This document shows positions 55,957 to 64,000 of a stretch of DNA of 64,000 bases, piece after piece. Origin of the DNA: Nitrosomonas communis (GTDB lineage: Bacteria; Pseudomonadota; Gammaproteobacteria; Burkholderiales; Nitrosomonadaceae). A model generated the notes under the pieces. The model was not told where the DNA came from. It was given only the letters and a program-made list of their open reading frames with translations, and did no database searches. The stretch covers positions 1,302,001-1,366,000 of the forward strand of contig NZ_CP011451.1 of the NCBI RefSeq assembly GCF_001007935.1, in the 5' to 3' direction. Position 1 is the stretch's first letter, and the number at the start of each line of letters is the position of its first letter. The translations under genes and the position numbers were made by a program.

Positions 55957-56343
55957 TTAACTAGATAAGGGGCCGAAATTTTTTGGAGGGCGGAAAAGAG
56001 AATCCGGAATAGATTCAGGAATATACTTAGGAACAAATACTGTCAAAGCTTCTGCTTCAGTAACCGGAGCTATTATCAAAAAGGATTCATTTACAAAGAA
56101 AGGCTGATATTGACCGGCAGCATGAAGAAATAAATGTGTAATTGCATCCAGCTCACCGCCGTCACCTAGGGCGTGATGAAGATCAAGATGTTTTTGTGGA
56201 TCATCTAAAAATAGAGCGCTATGATAGTGATGATCCAGTTCATGAGCAAAGACCTTATCATTAAATGATAAGCCTAATGTATTCGTAAGCATACTCACGA
56301 AAAATATCAGAATGATGAAATGAATGGCTAATCGCTTATGCAT
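55957..56343 (-). CDS. Small exported His-rich protein of the efflux locus, unknown
   Basis: 128 residues, ATG at 56343. Signal peptide or membrane anchor at about 6-26. The mature part has His clusters: HELDHHYHSALF, HLDLHHALGDGGELD and HLFLHAAGQ, in all about 10 His. It sits 187 bases upstream of czcC in the same direction. Short His-rich exported proteins at this position are common in Czc/Cnr-type loci and are candidates for periplasmic metal binding; I do not recognise this one. No Cys in the mature part. Confidence 0.7.
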   Translation of the reverse strand: MHKRLAIHFIILIFFVSMLTNTLGLSFNDKVFAHELDHHYHSALFLDDPQKHLDLHHALGDGGELDAITHLFLHAAGQYQPFFVNESFLIIAPVTEAEALTVFVPKYIPESIPDSLFRPPKNFGPLSS

Positions 56344-56438
56344 ATTAGAAATCGATTACTGCTCATTATACTGCTTACAAATTTATATGAGATAAAAGAG
56401 TTAGGCTAATTGATCTTCTGGTAGCTGTAAAGAAAAAA

Positions 56439-57035
56439 TCAGATTATTTCCACCCCTTCTGCTAGCAGCATGTCCACTAATGCAATAAGCGGCAGTCCAA
56501 TTAAAGCATTGGGGTCATCTCCCTTCATCCATTCGATCAAAGCAATCCCAAGCCCTTCAGACTTGGCACTCCCTGCACAATGATAAGGCTGCTCCTTCGA
56601 AAGATAATGCTCAATTTGTGGATCGCTTAATGCGCGAAATTTAATAGAATAAGGAACGAGGCGCGTTTGCAGTCGATTAGTACGACTATTCAGTAGACAT
56701 AGTGCTGTATAAAAAATAACTTCTTTACCGCGCATTAAACGTAATTGTTTAACTGCATTAGCATAATTCAGAGGCTTCCCTAATTGAATGCCTTCCATCA
56801 CAGCGACCTGATCTGCAGTTATGATAAGCGCATCATGATACATTGCAGCAACAGCATGAGCTTTATTTTCAGCTAATCTAAGTGCGGTGGCCTCAGGCAT
56901 CTCATCTTGCAGGGGCGTTTCATCTATAGCTGGATTGGCTGTTTCAAAGGGAAGCTTTAAACGCTGGAAAAGTTCGCGGCGATATAATGAACTGGTTCCC
57001 AAAATAAGTCTTGGGTGAACATACTGTGTTTTCAA
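56439..57035 (-). CDS. Maf-family nucleotide pyrophosphatase (YceF type)
   Basis: 198 residues. Hydrolyses non-canonical nucleoside triphosphates; the YceF branch prefers 7-methyl-GTP. Opening [14 protein letters not shown] (about 13-26), the metal-binding [25 protein letters not shown] (catalytic Asp) and [13 protein letters not shown]. Divergent from yceD with 63 bases between them. Confidence 0.94.
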   Translation of the reverse strand: MKTQYVHPRLILGTSSLYRRELFQRLKLPFETANPAIDETPLQDEMPEATALRLAENKAHAVAAMYHDALIITADQVAVMEGIQLGKPLNYANAVKQLRLMRGKEVIFYTALCLLNSRTNRLQTRLVPYSIKFRALSDPQIEHYLSKEQPYHCAGSAKSEGLGIALIEWMKGDDPNALIGLPLIALVDMLLAEGVEII

Positions 57036-57098
57036 AATGTTATAATGGTTATAATAGATTTTGACACTTAACTATAAAAAATATAGCATGCAAAAATT

Positions 57099-57623
57099 AT
57101 GATGCATAAACGTTTTATCATAGATTCTCTTAATTTTGTCCGCAATAGCGAGGTACATCATGGTAAAATCCTGCCCGCTGAATTGGAACGTTTAGGAGAA
57201 TATTTATCTGATCGCTCGGGAGAGATCATTTACTCGATAAGTGGAATTTTTGACGAAAAAGATAGACCAACACTTAAAATAATGATCACAGGAATGATTA
57301 GTCTTTGTTGCCAACGCTGCCTCGGTAAACTGGAACATATCTTGAATATAGAAACGAGCTTGTTGCTCGCAAGAAATCAGGATGAATTTTCATATTATGA
57401 TGAAGATATCTCGGTTGATGCCATTCTAGCATCTCCTGATATGGACGCACTAACGCTCATTGAAGATGAGATCATTCTGAGTTTGCCGATTTCTCCCCGT
57501 CATGAGGAAGATCAATGTTCATTCAGCAAAAACATCGCTAATACTTCAGAAATAACAAAAGGGGTTAAGGAATATCCATCTGTTACCCTGAAGTCATTAA
57601 AAAACAAGCACACTAAAGTTTAA
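57099..57623 (+). CDS. yceD: YceD/DUF177-family protein (23S rRNA accumulation)
   Basis: 174 residues. DUF177 with the Cys-x-x-Cys block [15 protein letters not shown] (about 67-81), and [16 protein letters not shown]. Found before rpmF in most bacteria and linked to 23S rRNA and L32 expression. A TTGACA at 57061 with a 15-base spacer to TATAGC may be its promoter. Confidence 0.93.
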   Translation: MMHKRFIIDSLNFVRNSEVHHGKILPAELERLGEYLSDRSGEIIYSISGIFDEKDRPTLKIMITGMISLCCQRCLGKLEHILNIETSLLLARNQDEFSYYDEDISVDAILASPDMDALTLIEDEIILSLPISPRHEEDQCSFSKNIANTSEITKGVKEYPSVTLKSLKNKHTKV

Positions 57624-57643
57624 TTTTTTGGAGTCAACATAAC

Positions 57644-57826
57644 ATGGCTGTTCAGCAAAATAAAAAATCCCCATCCAAACGTGGAATGCATCGCTCTCAC
57701 GACTTTCTGACCAATCCACCTTTAGCCATAGAGCCTACTACCGGGGAAGTACACTTACGCCACCATATCAGTCCGAATGGATACTACCGCGGCAGGAAAA
57801 TTATCAAAACTAAAAACGACGAATAA
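57644..57826 (+). CDS. rpmF: 50S ribosomal protein L32
   Basis: 60 residues: [20 protein letters not shown] at the start, and [12 protein letters not shown] towards the end. The zinc-binding Cys set of some L32 forms is absent, as in most proteobacteria. GGAG lies upstream. Part of yceD-rpmF-plsX-fab. Confidence 0.98.
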   Translation: MAVQQNKKSPSKRGMHRSHDFLTNPPLAIEPTTGEVHLRHHISPNGYYRGRKIIKTKNDE

Positions 57827-57910
57827 GTTTCCTCTCACTCTATCTGCCTCTTCGATTTCGCCAAATACCGCCTAGCACTGTCATAGCGCACTATTTAAGA
57901 GTAACCTAAA

Positions 57911-58957
57911 GTGAACATCACTATGGCGATTGATTGTATGGGCGGTGATTATGGTCCACATGTTACAGTCCCATCGGCAGTTAAATACCTACACAGCGAT
58001 CCTGAGGTCGACATTATTTTAGTCGGAATCCCTGATGTGATCGAGGCGGAATTGCGCGCCCTTAATATGCCTCTTAGTCCACGAATGAGGCTACATGCTG
58101 CAAGTGAAGTTGTGGGTATGGATGAACCCCCGGCACTCGCTTTACGAAGTAAAAAAGACTCTTCTATGCGCGTTGCGATTAATTTGGTTAAAAGCGGTGA
58201 AGCTCAGGCATGTATCAGTGCAGGGAATACTGGCGCATTGTTAGCAACTTCGCGTTTTGTTCTAAAAACTATTGAAGGTATTGATAGACCAGCGCTTGCA
58301 GTTGTTTTGCCTACTATAAAAGGACACACTTACATATTGGATTTAGGTGCAAATGTCAATTGCACTGCTGAACACTTACTACAATTTGGTATGATGGGCG
58401 CCACGCTCGTTTCTTCTGTTGAAAACAAAAAAGATCCTAGTATTGGTTTGCTCAATATAGGCGAAGAAGACATTAAAGGTAATGAAGTAGTCAAGCAAGC
58501 CGCAGAACTACTTCGAGATAGTGGATTAAATTTCTATGGAAATATCGAAGGCAATGATATTTATAAAGGAACAACAGATGTTGTAGTCTGTGACGGTTTT
58601 GTGGGTAATGTTGCTTTGAAAACATCAGAAGGTGTGGCCCAAATGCTCGCTACTTTTTTGCGCCAAGAATTTAAGCGCAACCTATTCACGAGATTTGCAG
58701 GACTTGTCGCTTTACCTGTTATCAGCGCTTTCAAACGACGGGTTGATCATCGCGAATACAATGGTGCTAGTTTGCTTGGGTTACGTGGTATTGTTATAAA
58801 AAGTCATGGATCTGCTGATAAGCATGCATTCTGTGCTGCTATCAAACGAGGTGCTGAGGAAGTGCGCGGCGGAATGCTAGGTCATATCAGCAAACATATA
58901 GCAGAATTACAACACAACACTCAAAAAAGTAAATTTAATTCAGCAACTGTGGAATAA
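57911..58957 (+). CDS. plsX: Phosphate acyltransferase PlsX
   Basis: 348 residues, GTG start. Makes acyl-phosphate from acyl-ACP for phospholipid synthesis. Family marks: [12 protein letters not shown] (about 5-16), [15 protein letters not shown] (about 98-112), [11 protein letters not shown] and [13 protein letters not shown]. The fabH start follows 3 bases after its stop. Confidence 0.97.
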   Translation: MNITMAIDCMGGDYGPHVTVPSAVKYLHSDPEVDIILVGIPDVIEAELRALNMPLSPRMRLHAASEVVGMDEPPALALRSKKDSSMRVAINLVKSGEAQACISAGNTGALLATSRFVLKTIEGIDRPALAVVLPTIKGHTYILDLGANVNCTAEHLLQFGMMGATLVSSVENKKDPSIGLLNIGEEDIKGNEVVKQAAELLRDSGLNFYGNIEGNDIYKGTTDVVVCDGFVGNVALKTSEGVAQMLATFLRQEFKRNLFTRFAGLVALPVISAFKRRVDHREYNGASLLGLRGIVIKSHGSADKHAFCAAIKRGAEEVRGGMLGHISKHIAELQHNTQKSKFNSATVE

Positions 58958-58960
58958 AAC

Positions 58961-59917
58961 ATGTATTCAAAAATCATTGGAACAGGTAGTTATTTGCCTG
59001 AAAAAATTTTGACTAATCATGATCTCGAACGCATGGTGGATACCAGTGATGAATGGATACGTGAGCGAACAGGTATTGTCCAACGCCATATTGCCGCAGA
59101 GGGTCAATTGGCCAGTGACCTCGCGCTTGAAGCAAGTCGTAGGGCCATAGACGCAGCAGGGATTAAAGCTCAGGAAATTGATCTGATCATTCTGGCTACG
59201 ACCACTCCGGATATGATTTTCCCTAGCACGGCTTGTATCTTACAGGACAAGCTAGGCATTAGTGGTGGTCCTGCCTTCGATGTCCAGGCAGTATGCAGCG
59301 GTTTTATTTACGCGCTCGCTACGGCTGATATGTTTGTGAGTTCCGGCAAGTGCAGGAATGCATTAGTGGTAGGAACCGAAGTATATTCTCGTATTCTTGA
59401 CTGGACTGACCGTAGCACGTGTGTATTATTTGGTGATGGCGCTGGTGCTGTCGTGTTGACGCAAAGTAATCAACCTGGAATACTCTCAAGCCATTTGCAT
59501 GCCAATGGGAGTTATAACAAAGTGCTTGCTGCACCTGGAAATATCTGTGGTGGTAAAATACAAGGTTCGCCCTTCATTACTATGGAAGGAAATACTGTGT
59601 TCAAGTTTGCAGTTAAGGTGCTAGAAGAAGCCGTATCTGAGGCTATCACAGCCAATAATTTACAAACATCCGATATTGACTGGCTGATTCCTCATCAAGC
59701 TAATATCCGTATTATAAAATCTACTGCCAAGAAACTGGGAATTCCAATGAAAAAAGTGGTTACCACCGTTGATCAGCATGGGAACACATCGGCTGCTTCC
59801 GTGCCGTTAGCTTTAGATATCGCTGCGCGTGATGGACGCATTCAATCTGATCAATGCGTCTTACTAGAAGGCGTAGGGGGCGGTTTCACTTGGGGTTCTG
59901 TACTGCTACGCTGGTGA
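58961..59917 (+). CDS. fabH: 3-oxoacyl-ACP synthase III
   Basis: 318 residues. Starts fatty-acid synthesis from acetyl-CoA and malonyl-ACP. The catalytic triad is Cys in DVQAVCSGF (about 107-115), His in [11 protein letters not shown] (about 240-250) and Asn in GNTSAAS. Four-base spacing on either side in the fab operon. Confidence 0.98.
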   Translation: MYSKIIGTGSYLPEKILTNHDLERMVDTSDEWIRERTGIVQRHIAAEGQLASDLALEASRRAIDAAGIKAQEIDLIILATTTPDMIFPSTACILQDKLGISGGPAFDVQAVCSGFIYALATADMFVSSGKCRNALVVGTEVYSRILDWTDRSTCVLFGDGAGAVVLTQSNQPGILSSHLHANGSYNKVLAAPGNICGGKIQGSPFITMEGNTVFKFAVKVLEEAVSEAITANNLQTSDIDWLIPHQANIRIIKSTAKKLGIPMKKVVTTVDQHGNTSAASVPLALDIAARDGRIQSDQCVLLEGVGGGFTWGSVLLRW

Positions 59918-59920
59918 TCT

Positions 59921-60859
59921 ATGAAGACCGCATTTGTTTTCCCTGGACAAGGCTCGCAATCAGTCGGCATGATGAAAGGTTATGCAGATGTGCCATTGAT
60001 ACACGAAACATTTTCTGAAGCGGCCGATATCCTTAAACAGGATTTGTGGGCATTGGTTAATCAAGGGCCAGCTGAGGATCTCAACTTAACAGTCAATACA
60101 CAGCCGGTCATGCTGACAGCTGGGATTGCAGTTTATCGTGCATGGAAAAACCTGGGAGGGAAGAAACCGGATTACTTAGCAGGTCACAGCTTAGCAGAAT
60201 ATACCGCACTGGTCGTATCAGGCGCTTTAACTTTCTCTGATGCATTAAAGCTGGTGAGCTATCGCGCAAAAACCATGCAAGAGTGCGTGCCTGAAGGGAT
60301 GGGCGGTATGGCAGCGATAGTGGGATTAGATGATGATGAGGTACGAGCCGTTTGTGCTGAAATTATAAGCAGTTGTGACGGAATGTCCTTAGAGCCTGCT
60401 AATTTTAATTCACCTGGTCAAGTCGTGATCGCAGGTCACAAAAATGCGGTCCAGCATGCAATGGCGCTATCTAAAGCAAAAGGAGCAAAATTAGCTATAT
60501 TGTTACCAATGAGCATTCCGTCGCATTGCTCACTGATGAGGCCAGCGGCCGAGAAAATGCATCAATTACTTGAGAAAATATCGTTTGAGCCACCCACCAT
60601 TCCCATTTTGCACAATGTAGATGTGCAACAGCACCATGATGCCATGTCAATCAGAGAAATATTGGCAAAACAGCTCTATAGCCCAGTACGTTGGGCAGAA
60701 ACTATTCGCGCTTTTGCATCGGCAGGCGTAGATCATGTTGTCGAATGTGGGCCAGGCAAAGTATTAACCGGTTTGACTAAACGCATCGATGCAAAATTAA
60801 AAAACTTATCATTGACAGATAGTAATGCTCTCAAACAAACAATTGATATATTGAAATAA
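59921..60859 (+). CDS. fabD: Malonyl-CoA:ACP transacylase
   Basis: 312 residues. Loads malonyl onto ACP. FPGQGSQSVGM (about 7-17), catalytic Ser in AGHSLAEYTAL (about 87-97), His in MSIPSHCSLM. Between fabH and fabG in the standard order. Confidence 0.98.
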   Translation: MKTAFVFPGQGSQSVGMMKGYADVPLIHETFSEAADILKQDLWALVNQGPAEDLNLTVNTQPVMLTAGIAVYRAWKNLGGKKPDYLAGHSLAEYTALVVSGALTFSDALKLVSYRAKTMQECVPEGMGGMAAIVGLDDDEVRAVCAEIISSCDGMSLEPANFNSPGQVVIAGHKNAVQHAMALSKAKGAKLAILLPMSIPSHCSLMRPAAEKMHQLLEKISFEPPTIPILHNVDVQQHHDAMSIREILAKQLYSPVRWAETIRAFASAGVDHVVECGPGKVLTGLTKRIDAKLKNLSLTDSNALKQTIDILK

Positions 60860-60892
60860 ATTGCATCCAATATATTACCCAACGGAGAAATA

Positions 60893-61633
60893 ATGTTAAG
60901 CAGTCAAGTGGCCTTAGTGACAGGCGCCAGTCGAGGAATCGGACAAGCTATTGCTTCTGAATTAGGCAAGCATGGCGCCACTGTAATAGGCACGTCTACC
61001 ACGCAGGATGGCGCAGAAGTTATCAATCAGTACCTAAAAGAAGCCCGAATAAAAGGATTGGGCTTGGCAATGAATGTCAACGATATTGCACAGATTAATA
61101 ACGCCATTGAAACTATACGCGATACATTTGGTGAGATTAGCATATTGGTCAATAATGCAGGCATCACTCGCGACAATTTACTGGCTAGAATGAAAGATGA
61201 AGAATGGGATGAAATCCTGGAGACCAATCTCAAATCGGTATTCTTTCTAAGTCGTGCTGTTTTGCGCTCCATGATGAAAGCGCGTGCAGGACGTATCATT
61301 AATATTTCATCTGTAGTCGGCGTAACAGGTAATCCTGGGCAAACCAATTATGCCGCAGCCAAAGCGGGTATGATCGGTTTTAGTAAATCGCTTGCGCGTG
61401 AAGTAGGAAGTCGAAATATCACAATTAATTGTATTGCCCCCGGATTTATCGATACTGATATGACGCGATCTCTTACTGCTGAGCAACAGCAGAATCTAAT
61501 CCAGCATATCCCATTGGGAAGATTGGGGCGCCCGATAGATATCGCATCAGCAGTAGTCTTTCTCGCTTCACCCGCAGCAAGCTACATTACAGGCACGACT
61601 TTACACGTGAATGGTGGAATGTATATGGATTAA
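60893..61633 (+). CDS. fabG: 3-oxoacyl-ACP reductase
   Basis: 246 residues. NADPH-dependent SDR. TGASRGIG (about 10-17), NNAGITRDN (about 85-93), Ser in NISSVVG, and Tyr/Lys in YAAAKAG. In contrast to the YciK-like protein at 9122-9880 the catalytic Tyr is present. Confidence 0.98.
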   Translation: MLSSQVALVTGASRGIGQAIASELGKHGATVIGTSTTQDGAEVINQYLKEARIKGLGLAMNVNDIAQINNAIETIRDTFGEISILVNNAGITRDNLLARMKDEEWDEILETNLKSVFFLSRAVLRSMMKARAGRIINISSVVGVTGNPGQTNYAAAKAGMIGFSKSLAREVGSRNITINCIAPGFIDTDMTRSLTAEQQQNLIQHIPLGRLGRPIDIASAVVFLASPAASYITGTTLHVNGGMYMD

Positions 61634-61815
61634 TTGAAATTATAAATTTTTGGGAAACATCTTTTCAAATTAAGGTATTAATTTTTATGTCAAATAATTT
61701 TATTAATCAGTAGCTTTTAAAGTAACCCAAATGCAATAAAGGTGTTAGTTTTGTTAGTGTAGGAAATTTGTTAAAATTGGTTAGTTCTTCTCACGTAAAA
61801 AGGAAGGGTGCATAT

Positions 61816-62061
61816 ATGGAAAATACAGATATAGAGCAACGTATCAAAAAAATTGTAGCTGAACAATTAGGTGTAAATGAAGCAGATGTCAAAAATGAGT
61901 CCTCCTTTGTGAATGATTTAGGCGCTGATTCACTTGATACCGTAGAACTTGTTATGGCATTGGAAGAGGAATTTGAATGTGAAATTCCTGATGAACAAGC
62001 TGAAAAAATCAATACTGTTCAAGAAGCAATTGATTACGTTAATCAACATACCTCTCACTAA
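61816..62061 (+). CDS. acpP: Acyl carrier protein
   Basis: 81 residues from ATG at 61816, preceded by AAGGAAGGG; a longer frame upstream is not part of the family. The 4'-phosphopantetheine Ser39 is in [14 protein letters not shown]. An AT-rich gap of about 180 bases separates it from fabG, so it probably has its own promoter as in other bacteria. Confidence 0.98.
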   Translation: MENTDIEQRIKKIVAEQLGVNEADVKNESSFVNDLGADSLDTVELVMALEEEFECEIPDEQAEKINTVQEAIDYVNQHTSH

Positions 62062-62091
62062 TCTTTCTTTTTTTATCTACTGGAGTATTTT

Positions 62092-63333
62092 TTGTCCAAA
62101 CGTAGGGTAGCTGTTACAGGGATGGGTATTATCTCCCCTGTAGGAAATAATATTTCTGATACTTGGCAGAGCATTGTTGCCGGAAAATCTGGTATTACTA
62201 AGATAACTCGCTTTGATGCGTCCCCTTTTTCTTCACAAATTGCTGGTGAAGTTAAAAATTTTGATATTACACAGTACATATCAGCCAAGGATGCACGGCG
62301 AATGGATATTTTTATTCATTACGGTATGGCAGCAGCAATCCAAGCAATAAAAGATGCGGCTATAGAAGACTTAGCCGGGCTTGATCCAGAACGCATAGGC
62401 GTTAATATTGGTTCTGGAATCGGTGGTTTGCCAATGATTGAAGATACTGATTCTGCTTATCATGCGGGTGGCCCCCGGAAAATCTCTCCATTTTTCATAC
62501 CCAGCACTATTATCAACATGATATCTGGCAACTTATCCATCATGTTCGGGTATAAAGGACCTAATCTGGCCATTGTTACTGCATGCACGACTTCAACTCA
62601 TACTATCGGCAGCTCCGCGCGCATGATTGAATATGGTGATGCAGATATTATGGTTTGCGGTGGCGCAGAGTCATGTGTAACGCCTCTTGCGATTGGAGGA
62701 TTTTCTGCAGCTCGGGCACTGTCATCTCGTAATGATGATCCGGTTTCAGCCAGTCGCCCTTGGGATAAAGGTAGAGATGGCTTTATTTTAAGTGAAGGTG
62801 CTGGCATTTTAGTTTTAGAAGAAATGGAGCATGCTAAGCGACGTGGCGCAGAAATATACGCGGAGCTTATCGGGTTCGGTATGAGTGCGGACGCTCATCA
62901 CATGACCGCTCCGTGCGAAGATGGCGAAGGAGCTGCTCGGTGTATGTCAAATGCACTTAAGATTGCAGAAGTTAACAACGATGAGGTTGATTATATCAAT
63001 GCTCATGGCACATCAACTCCTCTAGGCGATATAGCAGAAACGCTTGCGGTCAAACGATGTTTTGGCGATCATGCTAAGAAACTTGTCATCAATTCTACCA
63101 AATCAATGACTGGACATTTATTGGGTGCTGCCGGAGGAGTAGAGGCAATTTTTTCTGTGCTCACACTCTATCATCAAGTCGTACCACCGACTATTAATCT
63201 ATTTGAGCCTGACCCGGAATGCGACTTGGATTATGTCCCCAATACTGCCAGAAATATGAAAATAAATTTAGCTATATCAAACTCCTTTGGGTTCGGAGGA
63301 ACTAACGGAACTTTGGTATTCCGGAAAATTTAG
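62092..63333 (+). CDS. fabF: 3-oxoacyl-ACP synthase II
   Basis: 413 residues. TTG start with GGAG seven bases before it, no ATG alternative near. Cys in VTACTTSTHTIG (about 162-173), His in NAHGTSTPLGD and His in KSMTGHLLGAAG form the active site. Elongates acyl-ACP. Followed by mltG. Confidence 0.97.
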   Translation: MSKRRVAVTGMGIISPVGNNISDTWQSIVAGKSGITKITRFDASPFSSQIAGEVKNFDITQYISAKDARRMDIFIHYGMAAAIQAIKDAAIEDLAGLDPERIGVNIGSGIGGLPMIEDTDSAYHAGGPRKISPFFIPSTIINMISGNLSIMFGYKGPNLAIVTACTTSTHTIGSSARMIEYGDADIMVCGGAESCVTPLAIGGFSAARALSSRNDDPVSASRPWDKGRDGFILSEGAGILVLEEMEHAKRRGAEIYAELIGFGMSADAHHMTAPCEDGEGAARCMSNALKIAEVNNDEVDYINAHGTSTPLGDIAETLAVKRCFGDHAKKLVINSTKSMTGHLLGAAGGVEAIFSVLTLYHQVVPPTINLFEPDPECDLDYVPNTARNMKINLAISNSFGFGGTNGTLVFRKI

Positions 63334-63348
63334 CTACCTATCTGGTGT

Positions 63349-64000
63349 ATGTGGGTGCTAAAACGCCTATCTCGGAAACTGAAGTTACTTTTTTTATCCA
63401 TTTTCATTGGAATCATTTTTTTTATCGGTTGGTTTTATTACCTGGCCAATGCTGCAACCCAATTGCCCTTTATCCCATATGAATTTTCGATTGAATCAGG
63501 TAGCAATCTAAAGGACATTTCCAATCAATTAGTTGCAGATCATCTACTCCCTAATGCCTGGTCTTTTATCTTGCTATCAAAGATGCTTGGCTATGAATCA
63601 TTAATAAAAGCAGGTGAATATGTACTTATTGAAGATGCCTCCCCTTTGCAATTACTGGAATACCTTGTTAAAGGGGATATCAGGCAAAATGAAATTCGGT
63701 TCATCGAAGGCTGGACATTTTCTGAACTTAGGAAAGCTTTAGATGAACACCCAGCAATTCGGCACGATACGCTTAATCTCGGTGAACAAGAGATTCTGCA
63801 GCTAATTGGCGCTTCTGAATTAAAAGCAGAAGGCTTATTTTTTCCGGATACCTATTTCTTTCCAAGAAATAGCAATGATGTCAGCATATTAAAACGTGCC
63901 TATCATACAATGCAAAATCACCTGAAAATAGCTTGGTCTTCTCGAAAAGAATCTCTTCCATTAAAGTCAGAATATGAAGGGTTGATCCTAGCTTCGATTA
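63349..64000 (+). CDS. mltG: Endolytic murein transglycosylase MltG (partial, cut by window end)
   Basis: The first 217 codons are visible; the protein runs off the end. ATG at 63349, 15 bases after fabF, no strong ribosome site. N-terminal membrane anchor (about 12-32), LysM-like region (FSIESGSNLKDISNQL), GEYVLIEDASPLQLLEYLVKG and EGLFFPDTYFFPRN, all typical of YceG/MltG. The catalytic Glu lies just beyond the cut, after YEGLILASI. It cleaves nascent glycan strands and ends their growth. Confidence 0.95.
   Translation, partial: MWVLKRLSRKLKLLFLSIFIGIIFFIGWFYYLANAATQLPFIPYEFSIESGSNLKDISNQLVADHLLPNAWSFILLSKMLGYESLIKAGEYVLIEDASPLQLLEYLVKGDIRQNEIRFIEGWTFSELRKALDEHPAIRHDTLNLGEQEILQLIGASELKAEGLFFPDTYFFPRNSNDVSILKRAYHTMQNHLKIAWSSRKESLPLKSEYEGLILASI

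Overview
The window looks like chromosomal DNA of a betaproteobacterium, most likely an ammonia oxidiser of the Nitrosomonas group. This is inferred from the gene neighbourhoods, the betaproteobacterial type of most proteins, a CADD-family para-aminobenzoate enzyme of the kind reported in Nitrosomonas europaea, and the mix of housekeeping operons with many insertion sequences and decayed genes. No 16S rRNA or ammonia-oxidation gene is present to confirm it.

Layout. 1-2957: an eroded corner with an IS1380-type transposase remnant, dciA, a broken HTH regulator, a small membrane ORF and a broken DUF2231 gene. 2976-8882 (minus): the proteostasis run tig-clpP-clpX-lon, followed on the plus axis by tRNA-Leu(UAG) and a YciK-like SDR gene. 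10130-12122 (minus): groES-groEL with a clear sigma70-type promoter and a perfect CIRCE operator shared with divergent bioA. 13621-15024: a beta-CASP metallo-beta-lactamase. 15085-16813: a complete IS1380-type element with target duplication and a nonsense codon in its transposase. 17072-21571 (minus): vanadium haloperoxidase-like protein, broken ion channel, PsiE, GNAT and NnrS. 21624-22301: an internally deleted IS.

22416-27677 (plus): PHP phosphatase, YciO, site-2 protease, trpS, scpA and scpB. 27688-29236: a fused remnant of hsdR and hsdS. Then suhB and trmJ (divergent), the CADD gene, and a divergent metR/metE pair that is heavily decayed although its MetR box is intact. 35460-40368: yqaA, grxD, hemA-prfA-prmC and creA.

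40615-44802: two copies of a 178-bp MITE-like repeat in inverted orientation, enclosing an ISAzo13-type element and an RNase II-family gene. 45073-49407 (plus): TonB-type protein, aroE, mtgA and mgtE. A perfect 18-bp hairpin separates these from a minus-strand czcCBA-type heavy-metal efflux operon headed by a small His-rich exported protein. 56439 to the end: maf, then the conserved fatty-acid/envelope operon yceD-rpmF-plsX-fabH-fabD-fabG-acpP-fabF-mltG, with mltG cut by the window edge.

The main theme is an intact core broken up by accessory decay. At least eight loci carry in-frame stops, frameshifts or deletions: IS remnants, HTH regulator, DUF2231, ion channel, hsdR/hsdS, metR and metE. 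I saw no clearly new multi-gene system. The most useful leads are the CIRCE/bioA arrangement, the metR-metE decay, the CADD enzyme, the MITE pair and the His-rich protein in the efflux locus.
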